From NCBI RefSeq assembly GCF_947494125.1, contig NZ_CANLTU010000002.1, positions 658,968 through 722,967 on the forward strand: DNA of 64,000 bases. The letters are read 5' to 3'. Shown piece by piece: positions 56,973-64,000 of this stretch. The notes beneath the pieces are model-generated. The model was not told where the DNA came from and did no database searches. It worked only from the letters and a program-made list of their open reading frames with translations. This DNA is from an uncultured Tenacibaculum sp. (GTDB lineage Bacteria > Bacteroidota > Bacteroidia > Flavobacteriales > Flavobacteriaceae). Numbering within the stretch: position 1 is the first letter of the stretch; each line of letters begins with the position of its first letter. A program made the position numbers and the translations under genes.

Positions 56973-57002
56973 AAAAGGCAGCTCTTAAAAAAGCTGCCTT
57001 TT
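56973..57002. terminator. Intrinsic terminator after the second nuclease gene
   Basis: A perfect 11-bp stem (AAAAGGCAGCT/AGCTGCCTTTT) with an 8-base loop is followed by more T residues. It may also serve the convergent small gene. Confidence 0.9.
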
Positions 57003-57007
57003 TATTT

Positions 57008-57304
57008 TTATACTTCTATTGTTTTTTCAGCCCCTTTTGAAGAGGTAAATACATGGGTAAACAACCACATAAGTGTAAATGTTGGTATTATATCTAAACC
57101 AGGCATTGCTTCTTCAATAAAAGAAACCGCTGCTGCAATTTTACCTTTATTTCCTTTGTACATTCTAGTCATTAAATATGCTGAAGCTGGCGCCCAAATA
57201 ACATCAAATAACTCTCCCAAACCCGGTATTGCATAAGACACTAATCCCATAGCATCAAAAACTAAGCTTAACACCAGTTTTTGATATTTATTTTTTTTAT
57301 TCAT
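57008..57304 (-). CDS. Small membrane protein of unknown function
   Basis: A 98-residue protein with hydrophobic stretches (LVFDAMGLVSYAIPGLGELF, IPTFTLMWLFTHVF) separated by a short basic loop (MYKGNKGKIAAA). It resembles small conserved flavobacterial membrane proteins with no known role. It stands alone between two rightward genes. Confidence 0.7.
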   Translation of the reverse strand: MNKKNKYQKLVLSLVFDAMGLVSYAIPGLGELFDVIWAPASAYLMTRMYKGNKGKIAAAVSFIEEAMPGLDIIPTFTLMWLFTHVFTSSKGAEKTIEV

Positions 57305-57378
57305 TCTTATAATTTTATTCTAATTAGGTTCAAATCAAAATTCAAGCCAAATTATGTACGTTTCACCTTGTAAATTAA

Positions 57379-57386
57379 TATGTTTG
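57379..57386 (+). promoter_or_regulatory. Possible -7 box for the CoA pyrophosphatase operon
   Basis: TATGTTTG matches TAnnTTTG, 21 bases before the ATG. No TTG at the right spacing was found. Confidence 0.35.
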
Positions 57387-57406
57387 CTCTAAAATACTAA
57401 AAGCGA

Positions 57407-58036
57407 ATGATTTTTTCTGATTTTATAAATCAAATAGAAGAATTAAAAAATAAACCTTTAGGAGGATTAACCTCTCAATTTAAACTTGCTCCTAAATTAA
57501 GAACTAAGTTCTCTCAGGAATTAATTGATAGTAAAAATCCCAGAAAAGCAGCAGTTTTAGCTTTATTTTACCCAGATGAGAATAATCAAACTCGTTTTTT
57601 ATTAACACAAAGGGCTAGTTATAACGGTACACACTCAGCTCAAATTAGTTTTCCAGGTGGAAAAGTAGAAGATAAAGATATCAATCTTCAAGAAACGGCA
57701 TTAAGAGAAACCTTTGAAGAAGTTGGAGTTTCTACAAATTCGATTAAAGTAATTCGCCAACTTTCAGACTCTTACATACCTCCTAGTAATTTTTTAGTAA
57801 CCCCTTTTTTGGGAATTGCTTCAAAAAAACCAAGCTTTATTCCAAACAATGAAGTTGCAAACCTTATAGAAGTATTAACGAGCGATTTATTAAATGACAA
57901 TAATTTAACATCTAAAGAAATGGAAACTTCTTACATGAAGAATATTGACGTACCATGCTTTAAATTAAATAATTATATCGTTTGGGGTGCTACAGCAATG
58001 ATGCTTTCAGAAATTAAAGATTTATTAAATCAGTAA
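57407..58036 (+). CDS. NUDIX hydrolase, CoA pyrophosphatase type
   Basis: A 209-residue NUDIX enzyme. The NUDIX box GGKVEDKDINLQETALRETF, then EEVG, is intact with the REx2EE metal ligands. The preceding LTQRASYNGTHSAQISFPGG has the UPF0035/NudL block that marks CoA-specific members (LLTxRs...HxGQ(I)SFPGG). It probably cleaves CoA or acyl-CoA to phosphopantetheine and 3',5'-ADP. The next gene is an acyltransferase, which fits lipid or CoA metabolism loosely. Confidence 0.88.
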   Translation: MIFSDFINQIEELKNKPLGGLTSQFKLAPKLRTKFSQELIDSKNPRKAAVLALFYPDENNQTRFLLTQRASYNGTHSAQISFPGGKVEDKDINLQETALRETFEEVGVSTNSIKVIRQLSDSYIPPSNFLVTPFLGIASKKPSFIPNNEVANLIEVLTSDLLNDNNLTSKEMETSYMKNIDVPCFKLNNYIVWGATAMMLSEIKDLLNQ

Positions 58037-58089
58037 TGTTTTCTATTTCTTTTGTAATTTAGCTTTTACACTAATAAAATTAACTATAA

Positions 58090-58914
58090 ATGCCTTTATT
58101 TAAAAGGAATCCATTCGGACATATACTTTTCATTAAAAGATTTCTTATTCAAACACTAGGTGTAGTATCACACAGTAGATATCGAAAATTTAATCAATTA
58201 CAAATTGAAGGATCAGAGATTTTAAGAAATCTTCCAGACAAAAATGTTTTATTCATTTCAAATCATCAAACATATTTTGCAGATGTAGCAGCTATGTTTC
58301 ATGTATTTAATGCAGCTTTAAAAGGACGTGATGATAATATTAGAAATGTAGCATATTTATGGAACCCAAAACTAAATATTTATTATGTTGCTGCGGGAGA
58401 AACAATGCGTTCTGGTTTATTACCTAAAATATTTGCTTATGTAGGTTCTGTTTCAGTTGAAAGAACATGGAGAAGCTCTGGTAAAGATGTGAAAAGACAA
58501 GTGAAAATGTCTGATATTTCTAATATTGGTAAAGCTTTAGATGATGGTTGGGTTATTACTTTTCCACAAGGCACAACAACTCCTTTTAAACCTATACGTA
58601 GAGGTACTGCTCATATAATAAAAACTTGTAAACCAACTGTAGTTCCTATTGTTATTGATGGATTTAGACGTTCTTTTGATAAAAAAGGATTGATGATAAA
58701 AAAACGTAACGTTTTACAGTCAATGGTTATAAAAGAACCTTTAGATATAGATTATGAAAATGAAGATGTGGCTAGCATTGTAGAAAAAATTGAATATGCA
58801 ATAGAACAGCACCCATCATTTTTAAAAGTATTAACTCCTAAACAGCTTCAAGAACAAGAAGAGTTTATTGAAAGTCGTCGTTTTTGGGGTGCAGATGTAA
58901 AAAAAGAAGAATAA
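58090..58914 (+). CDS. 1-acyl-sn-glycerol-3-phosphate acyltransferase family protein
   Basis: A 274-residue PlsC-family membrane-associated acyltransferase. The catalytic HX4D motif is SNHQTYFADV (about residue 58), the substrate-binding block is FAYVGSVSVERTWR, and TFPQGTTTPFKPIRRGTAHI is the family's EGT-like motif III in the form PQGTT. The EGT Glu is replaced by Gln, as in several flavobacterial members. It likely acylates lysophosphatidate or another lipid acceptor. Confidence 0.88.
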   Translation: MPLFKRNPFGHILFIKRFLIQTLGVVSHSRYRKFNQLQIEGSEILRNLPDKNVLFISNHQTYFADVAAMFHVFNAALKGRDDNIRNVAYLWNPKLNIYYVAAGETMRSGLLPKIFAYVGSVSVERTWRSSGKDVKRQVKMSDISNIGKALDDGWVITFPQGTTTPFKPIRRGTAHIIKTCKPTVVPIVIDGFRRSFDKKGLMIKKRNVLQSMVIKEPLDIDYENEDVASIVEKIEYAIEQHPSFLKVLTPKQLQEQEEFIESRRFWGADVKKEE

Positions 58915-58934
58915 GAATTATATTTTAAGATAGT

Positions 58935-60026
58935 ATGTCAAAAAATAAATCAATTTTAAATGAGAAGTCTATAGATTTCTTAGAGAAATATTTAAACAAT
59001 GCTGCTCCTACTGGATATGAATGGGAAGGGCAAAAAATTTGGATGGATTATTTAAAGCCATATGTAGATGAGTTTATCACAGATACCTATGGTTCGGCTG
59101 TTGGAGTTATAAATCCAGAGGCAAAATACAAGGTTGTTATTGAAGGGCATGCTGATGAAATTTCTTGGTATGTAAATTATATTTCAGACAACGGATTAAT
59201 CTATGTAATTCGTAATGGAGGTAGTGATCATCAAATAGCACCAAGTAAAATAGTAAATATTCATACTAAAAACGGTATTGTAAAAGGAGTTTTTGGTTGG
59301 CCAGCAATTCATACACGTAATAAGGCTAAAGAAGAAGCTCCAAAGCCTGATAATATTTTTATAGATACAGGTTGTGCAACCAAAGAAGAAGTAGAAAAAT
59401 TAGGTATTCATGTAGGTTGTGTAATTACATATCCAGATGAATTTCATATTTTAAATGGAGATAAATTTGTTTGTCGTGCTTTAGACAACCGTATGGGTGG
59501 ATTTATGATTGCTGAAGTAGCTCGTTTACTACACGAAAACAAAAAAACATTACCTTTTGGTTTATATGTAACAAACTCTGTACAAGAAGAAATTGGTTTA
59601 CGTGGAGCAGAAATGATTACACAAACGATCAAACCAAATGTAGCTATTGTAACTGATGTTACGCATGATACAACTACCCCAATGATCGACAAGAAAAAAG
59701 AAGGTCATTTAGAAATGGGGAAAGGACCTGTAGTAGCTTATGCTCCTGCGGTACAACAAAAATTACGTGATTTAATTACTGAAACTGCCGAGGAAAAAGA
59801 AATACCTTTCCAACGTTCAGCTTTATCAAGAGCAACAGGTACCGATACCGATGCTTTTGCATACAGCAACGGAGGTGTTGCCTCTGCATTAATATCGTTA
59901 CCACTACGCTATATGCATACTACAGTTGAAATGGTACATAGAGAAGATGTAGAAAATGTAATTAAAATGATTTACGAAAGTTTATTAAAAATAGAAAACG
60001 GAGAAGACTTCTCTTACTTTAAATAA
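58935..60026 (+). CDS. M42-family metallopeptidase (glutamyl aminopeptidase type)
   Basis: A 363-residue dodecameric-type aminopeptidase. Metal ligands and neighbours are visible as VIEGHADEISWYV, FVCRALDNRMGGFMIAEV, VQEEIGLRGAEM with the catalytic Glu pair, IVTDVTHDTTTP and the C-terminal RYMHTTVEMVHREDVENVIK. It has no signal peptide, so it is cytoplasmic. It follows the acyltransferase gene by 20 bases and is closed by a terminator. Confidence 0.93.
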   Translation: MSKNKSILNEKSIDFLEKYLNNAAPTGYEWEGQKIWMDYLKPYVDEFITDTYGSAVGVINPEAKYKVVIEGHADEISWYVNYISDNGLIYVIRNGGSDHQIAPSKIVNIHTKNGIVKGVFGWPAIHTRNKAKEEAPKPDNIFIDTGCATKEEVEKLGIHVGCVITYPDEFHILNGDKFVCRALDNRMGGFMIAEVARLLHENKKTLPFGLYVTNSVQEEIGLRGAEMITQTIKPNVAIVTDVTHDTTTPMIDKKKEGHLEMGKGPVVAYAPAVQQKLRDLITETAEEKEIPFQRSALSRATGTDTDAFAYSNGGVASALISLPLRYMHTTVEMVHREDVENVIKMIYESLLKIENGEDFSYFK

Positions 60027-60032
60027 AATTAC

Positions 60033-60056
60033 AATCCCGCTTTATGCGGGATTTTT
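60033..60056 (+). terminator. Intrinsic terminator after the M42 peptidase gene
   Basis: AATCCCGC-TTTAT-GCGGGATT followed by TTT. It lies only 8 bases before the next ATG, so the NUDIX gene may depend on read-through or its own promoter. Confidence 0.85.
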
Positions 60057-60063
60057 ACTTTTT

Positions 60064-60606
60064 ATGGATGAATTAATTGATATTCTTGATCAACAAGGAA
60101 ATTATACAGGAAAAACTTGTTTAAAATCAGAAGCACATAAATTTGGTCACTTCCACCCTACTGTACATATCTGGTTATATACTACAAATCAACAAGTACT
60201 ATTGCAAAAGCGTTCACTTACTAAAAAAGTATTTCCTGGTTTATGGGATATTTCTGTTGCAGGACATGTAGCAGCTGGTGAAGAAATTAAAAAAGCAGCA
60301 TTAAGAGAAATTCAAGAAGAAATAGGTTTTAGCATAATTCCTCAAAATCTACATAAAATTGGTACTAGAAAACATGAAATAAAACATAAAAACGGCATTA
60401 TAGATAACGAGTTTCATCATGTATATATAGCTGAATTAACAACTGATATTAAATATTTAACTATACAAAAAGAAGAATTAGAAGCTATCAAATTATTTGA
60501 TTTAGAAACACTAAAAAATACACCCAATTTAAATAATATATTACTTCCTAAGTTTCACGAATACTATTGTTTTGTTTATGATGAAATAATTAAATTATTA
60601 GTTTAA
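60064..60606 (+). CDS. NUDIX hydrolase, isopentenyl-diphosphate isomerase-like
   Basis: A 180-residue NUDIX protein. It begins ELIDILDQQGNYTGKTCLKS and HPTVHIWLYTTNQQVLLQKR, like YfcD and IPP isomerase-type NUDIX proteins. The box GHVAAGEEIKKAALREIQEE is complete. The Cys and Glu residues of true type I IPP isomerase are not evident, so a hydrolase role is preferred. Substrate unknown. Confidence 0.85.
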   Translation: MDELIDILDQQGNYTGKTCLKSEAHKFGHFHPTVHIWLYTTNQQVLLQKRSLTKKVFPGLWDISVAGHVAAGEEIKKAALREIQEEIGFSIIPQNLHKIGTRKHEIKHKNGIIDNEFHHVYIAELTTDIKYLTIQKEELEAIKLFDLETLKNTPNLNNILLPKFHEYYCFVYDEIIKLLV

Positions 60607-60697
60607 TTATAATCAAACTTTACTTTCTCTTAAAAAATATTCTTTTGATATTTATAATTAAAAATCAAATAGTTATCTTTATAATAAAACAACTTAG

Positions 60698-62317
60698 ATG
60701 CTATCAAAACAAGAGAAATCAGTATTCAGAAGTCAATTATTTTGTCATTTAGACGGTATTGTTACCAGCCCAGCAGCTTATGTTTTACATGAAAAGGGAA
60801 TTACAAATTACCTTTTAGAAAATAAATCTGCTTCCATAAACACTCTTGCTACACACTTTAAAGCAAATGATGGCTATTTAAACGTAGCATTAAGAACTTT
60901 ATGCTCTCAAGGTTGGCTTGTTCAACATGTTAATAATACAAACAACACAGTGTTGTTTGAAATTAATGAACGTTCTAAAATAGCTTTCTCTTTTTTTTAT
61001 TTATATAAAGAAGCTTTTTTACTACTTAAATTTTCTGAAAGCTACAGCGCTCGAAAGTTTGAAATGGCGCCATTTTTAAAGCTAGAAAGTCTTTATACTA
61101 ATTATAAAAATAAATTTGATGTTTCAAGTTTCTCAACGACTCTTGAAAAAGAAATATTTGAACAAATTATAACACATATAGAAGGTATTATTATAGGGCC
61201 TACCATTGTTTTATTGGGTATGAGCGGTATGTTTCATAAATATTTTATGCAAACAAAATTCAAAGCAGAAGAGTTTCATAAAGATTCAAAAAACTTTAGT
61301 CGTTTATTAAATATACTTACCCATTTAAATTGGTTTTCTAAAACAAACGATTCTTATGAATTTACAGATAAAGGCTTATTCTTTGCGAGAAGAGCAAGTG
61401 CTTATGGTGTAACGGTTTCCTATATTCCTACATTAAGAAAATTAGACAAACTTATTTTTGGAAACCCTAAGATGTTTGATACTTCAAGTATTCATAATGA
61501 AGAAATTCATGTAGATAGAGAAATGAATGTTTGGGGAAGTGGCGGTGCACATTCAGCTTACTTTAGAGTTATTGATGAAATTGTTATCAACTTATTTAAC
61601 AAGCCTATACACGAGCAACCTAAAGGTATTTTAGATGTAGGCTGCGGTAACGGAGCGTTTTTAAAACATCTATTTAATGTTATTGAAAACCAAACCAATC
61701 GCGGAAAAATGTTAGAAGATTACCCCCTACTTCTTATTGGTGTTGATTATAACGAAGCCGCCTTAAAAATAACTCGAAAAAACTTGGTCCAAGCTGATAT
61801 TTGGGCAAAAGTAATTTGGGGAGACATTGGTAATCCTAAAGCCATGTCGGAAGATTTACAAAAGAAATACGGTATTAACTTATCTGATTTATTAAACGTT
61901 CGTACTTTTTTAGATCACAACAGGGTTTGGGAAACTCCAAAATCTACCACAAATCTTGCTATAACTTCCTCTACAGGTTCTTATGCATACAAAGGAGAGC
62001 GTTTGAATAATAATTATGTCATAGAATCATTGAAACAGCACTTTAATAAATGGACACCTTTTATTAGTAAATTTGGATTACTTTTAATAGAACTACACAC
62101 TTCTAAACCTGAATTAGTTTCTCAAAACATAGGAAAAACTGCTGCAACAGCTTATGATGCTACACATGGCTATTCAGATCAATATATTATTGAACTGGAC
62201 GAATATATGAAAACAATGGAAGACATTGGGCTGGTTCCCGATAAAAACACTTTTAAAAAGTTTCCTAATTCTAATTTAGCAACGGTTTCTGTAAATCTTT
62301 TTAAACCTAAATCATAA
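60698..62317 (+). CDS. Class I SAM-dependent methyltransferase with two N-terminal winged-helix parts
   Basis: A 539-residue protein. Two winged-helix-like segments precede the catalytic domain: SINTLATHFKANDGYLNVAL (about 47-90) and KDSKNFSRLLNILTHLNWFS with YEFTDKGLFFARR (about 195-230). The SAM site GILDVGCGNGAFLKHLF starts near residue 309, and the acidic loop is LIGVDYNEAALKI. The design resembles O-methyltransferases and polyketide-type MT domains (AprA-like). Substrate unknown. It is monocistronic with a strong terminator. Confidence 0.78.
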   Translation: MLSKQEKSVFRSQLFCHLDGIVTSPAAYVLHEKGITNYLLENKSASINTLATHFKANDGYLNVALRTLCSQGWLVQHVNNTNNTVLFEINERSKIAFSFFYLYKEAFLLLKFSESYSARKFEMAPFLKLESLYTNYKNKFDVSSFSTTLEKEIFEQIITHIEGIIIGPTIVLLGMSGMFHKYFMQTKFKAEEFHKDSKNFSRLLNILTHLNWFSKTNDSYEFTDKGLFFARRASAYGVTVSYIPTLRKLDKLIFGNPKMFDTSSIHNEEIHVDREMNVWGSGGAHSAYFRVIDEIVINLFNKPIHEQPKGILDVGCGNGAFLKHLFNVIENQTNRGKMLEDYPLLLIGVDYNEAALKITRKNLVQADIWAKVIWGDIGNPKAMSEDLQKKYGINLSDLLNVRTFLDHNRVWETPKSTTNLAITSSTGSYAYKGERLNNNYVIESLKQHFNKWTPFISKFGLLLIELHTSKPELVSQNIGKTAATAYDATHGYSDQYIIELDEYMKTMEDIGLVPDKNTFKKFPNSNLATVSVNLFKPKS

Positions 62318-62352
62318 AAAAACTGTTACAATAAATTTGTAACAGTTTTTTT
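62316..62352. terminator. Bidirectional intrinsic terminator
   Basis: A perfect 16-bp stem with a 5-base loop (arm AAAAAAACTGTTACAA) lies between the convergent methyltransferase and lipoprotein genes, with A and T runs on both sides. Confidence 0.92.
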
Positions 62353-62374
62353 AATTTATAAATGACTTAGATTG

Positions 62375-63046
62375 TTATTTATTAAATCTAAATTCTTTTA
62401 TACTAGATGACGAATTATCTTTTTCATCTATAGTTATAATCTTTAAAAAATACTTTTTATTATAATTTATACTTTTATTCTCAATACTATTATTCGTCGT
62501 TTCTGCTATTAATACGGTAGTGCTTTCTGATTCTCCTAAATATACTTTGTAATTTGCTATATCATTATCTAAATCAGATCCTACCCATTTTATATTTATA
62601 GTTCCATCTTTATTATCTTCTATTGAGATACTAGCTGGAAAAGGAATATGATTAGACACTGAAACCCCTTCAGAATAAAAATTCCAAGTACTACTAGATT
62701 TTTCTTTATTGTTTAAAATAGCTATAACATTCCAAGAAAATTTGGTTCCTTTTAAAAGATTAACCTCTATAGAGTTTGTATTCGTTGTTCTTTCTGTTCT
62801 CTCTCCTGTATCAGTATTAATAATTACTACTTTATAAGATGTAGCATTTTTTGAAATATTCCATCTTAAAGGAATAGCTACTTGACCCTTTGATATAGAT
62901 TTACCTTCTGTACAAAGCGTATTATTCTCGGGGAAAATTAATTCAAAAACCCCTAATTCTACTTCTGGCTCTATAGGTTCATTTCCAGACCCTCCACAAG
63001 AAATTAAAATCAATTGTATAATCAGTATATATATTAGTTTTTTCAT
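62375..63046 (-). CDS. Lipoprotein with fibronectin III-like domains
   Basis: A 223-residue lipoprotein: signal peptide and lipobox (IQLILISCGGSGNEP), then a first FN3-like unit (IPLRWNISKNATSYKVVIIN, RTTNTNSIEVNLLKGTKFSW) and a second (TINIKWVGSDLDNDIANYKV, KSINYNKKYFLKIITID). No catalytic motif. Its ATG overlaps the stop of the upstream secreted-protein gene by 4 bases (ATGA), so they are coupled. It may anchor or assist that protein at the surface; this is inference. Confidence 0.78.
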   Translation of the reverse strand: MKKLIYILIIQLILISCGGSGNEPIEPEVELGVFELIFPENNTLCTEGKSISKGQVAIPLRWNISKNATSYKVVIINTDTGERTERTTNTNSIEVNLLKGTKFSWNVIAILNNKEKSSSTWNFYSEGVSVSNHIPFPASISIEDNKDGTINIKWVGSDLDNDIANYKVYLGESESTTVLIAETTNNSIENKSINYNKKYFLKIITIDEKDNSSSSIKEFRFNK

Positions 63047-64000
63047 TGCTTTAATATTTTAGTATTAATAATTTGTGTAGATGTAGTTATAGAAATAATA
63101 TATACTCCTGCCGATATTCGGTTCATAGGTAAGTATCCTATTCCATTTACAACATTAATATTTTTTGATAAAATTATATTACCCGTAAGATTTCTAACAG
63201 TAACTGTTACATTACTTTCATTTACAACAATAATAGTAAGGACTTCTTTTACTGGAACAGGATACATTGTAATACTAATATTTTCATTAATATTTTTACT
63301 ATAAGCACCTTGACACACTTTATTTGTTTTAATTTCAACAAAATTATTACCATTACCAAGATTAACTTTTATCTCTTGTTCATTTGTGTTATTAAAAGAA
63401 TATTCATATTCTTTATTATTTACAATTACTAAGTAATATTTACTTCCTGATACGTGATAGGTAATTTCTTTATTCTGCAAACTTGCTTTAGATACCTTTA
63501 AAGCTTTTGGAGCTTCAATTACTACATTATAACATTGTTTAAAACTATCCGATTCAGAAATTTTTACACATACCTCATAGATACCTACAGATAAATTTGA
63601 AATATCTAATCCTAAATTATAATTTACATTCTCAAAACTTCTGCTTTCTCCCCCTCCAGTTAAAGTTACATTATAACTGTAATCTTTTACAAATGATATA
63701 CCAACTATACCATTATTTTTCCCTGGACAAGTAGAGCTATTTACTATAACTTTTATATCAGTTGGTTGTATATCTACTAATTGGTATTGAGCGCATCCAT
63801 TTGAATCTACAATACTTCCATTAATTGTATTTAAACATTTATCTAATTTATTAGATACCCCATCATTATCTTCATCCAATTCACTTTCTGAGCATCCATC
63901 ACTGTTTACTGTTTCTCCTGCTAGTGTATTTAAACATTTATCTAGGTTATTAAATACCCCGTCATTATCTTCATCCAATTCACTTTCTGAGCATCCATCA
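63043..64000 (-). CDS. Secreted protein with calcium-type repeats and type IX sorting domain (5' end outside window)
   Basis: The frame is open to the window edge. The TTG at 63978 lies inside a repeat and is not a start. Visible are 33-residue thrombospondin type 3-like repeats (DEDNDGVFNNLDKCLNTLAG, ETVNSDGCSESEL), a beta-sandwich region opening at IVNSSTCPGKNNGIVG, and a type A type IX C-terminal domain (MYPVPVKEVLTIIV, ISAGVYIISITTSTQIINTK). The protein is exported and probably attached to the cell surface or released. The catalytic or binding part lies outside the window. Confidence 0.82.
   Translation of the reverse strand, partial: DGCSESELDEDNDGVFNNLDKCLNTLAGETVNSDGCSESELDEDNDGVSNKLDKCLNTINGSIVDSNGCAQYQLVDIQPTDIKVIVNSSTCPGKNNGIVGISFVKDYSYNVTLTGGGESRSFENVNYNLGLDISNLSVGIYEVCVKISESDSFKQCYNVVIEAPKALKVSKASLQNKEITYHVSGSKYYLVIVNNKEYEYSFNNTNEQEIKVNLGNGNNFVEIKTNKVCQGAYSKNINENISITMYPVPVKEVLTIIVVNESNVTVTVRNLTGNIILSKNINVVNGIGYLPMNRISAGVYIISITTSTQIINTKILKQ

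Overview
The window looks like chromosomal DNA of a marine Flavobacteriaceae bacterium (Bacteroidota), possibly close to Tenacibaculum or Polaribacter. The evidence is very low GC, genes without clear Shine-Dalgarno sequences, Bacteroidota-type -7 boxes (TAnnTTTG), type IX secretion C-terminal sorting domains, GEVED and lamin-tail domains, TPR/AraC hybrid regulators, and a six-S1-motif ribosomal protein S1. The genus is inference. No rRNA, tRNA, insertion sequence, prophage or CRISPR array was seen.

Layout. 1-9.8 kb is mostly housekeeping: a Bcr/CflA-type MFS exporter (cut by the window edge), TruC-like pseudouridine synthase, a PepSY-type membrane protein, an Lrp/AsnC regulator, M14 carboxypeptidase, a class V aminotransferase, an outer-membrane protein, GlmM and ribosomal protein S1. 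9.8-10.4 kb is non-coding and holds a regular 41-bp palindromic repeat array. 10.4-21.2 kb is a leftward three-gene Rhs locus: a YD-repeat protein, a giant Ig-repeat/Rhs protein ending in a JAB-like metalloprotease domain, and an overlapping small lipoprotein that is a candidate immunity protein. 21.3-24.9 kb is a leftward operon (YigZ, EamA, HAD, RibD, LEA-type lipoprotein). 24.9-26.3 kb holds a GNAT and PrmC.

26.3-29.8 kb has a MocR-type regulator divergent from a tight operon (DinB, DUF1272, GNAT, PNPOx-like), with a perfect 9-bp inverted repeat between them. 29.9-33.1 kb has a CAP-domain lipoprotein, an ATP-grasp enzyme, a membrane-anchored unknown and a THUMP-like methyltransferase. A structured leader precedes fdhD and a YdeP-type molybdopterin oxidoreductase (33.1-36.4 kb). 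A SPOR protein and a triplicated glycine-rich barrel follow.

38.7-42.8 kb is the most novel part: a TPR/AraC regulator, three small ORFs with RiPP-like leaders (one on the opposite strand), and a radical SAM/SPASM enzyme resembling the FxsB/cyclophane-forming class. A 16-bp-stem hairpin lies between the last precursor and the enzyme gene. No transporter or protease for the peptide is visible here.

42.9-50.9 kb is again housekeeping: Lon, a TPR lipoprotein, a YfiT-like DinB protein, a LysE-type exporter, PyrD and PheT. 51.1-56.9 kb carries two tandem paralogous secreted endonuclease I proteins with type IX sorting signals. 57-62.3 kb has a small membrane protein, two NUDIX hydrolases, an acyltransferase, an M42 aminopeptidase and a two-winged-helix methyltransferase. 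The right edge holds a lipoprotein and the 3' part of a secreted calcium-repeat protein with a type IX signal.
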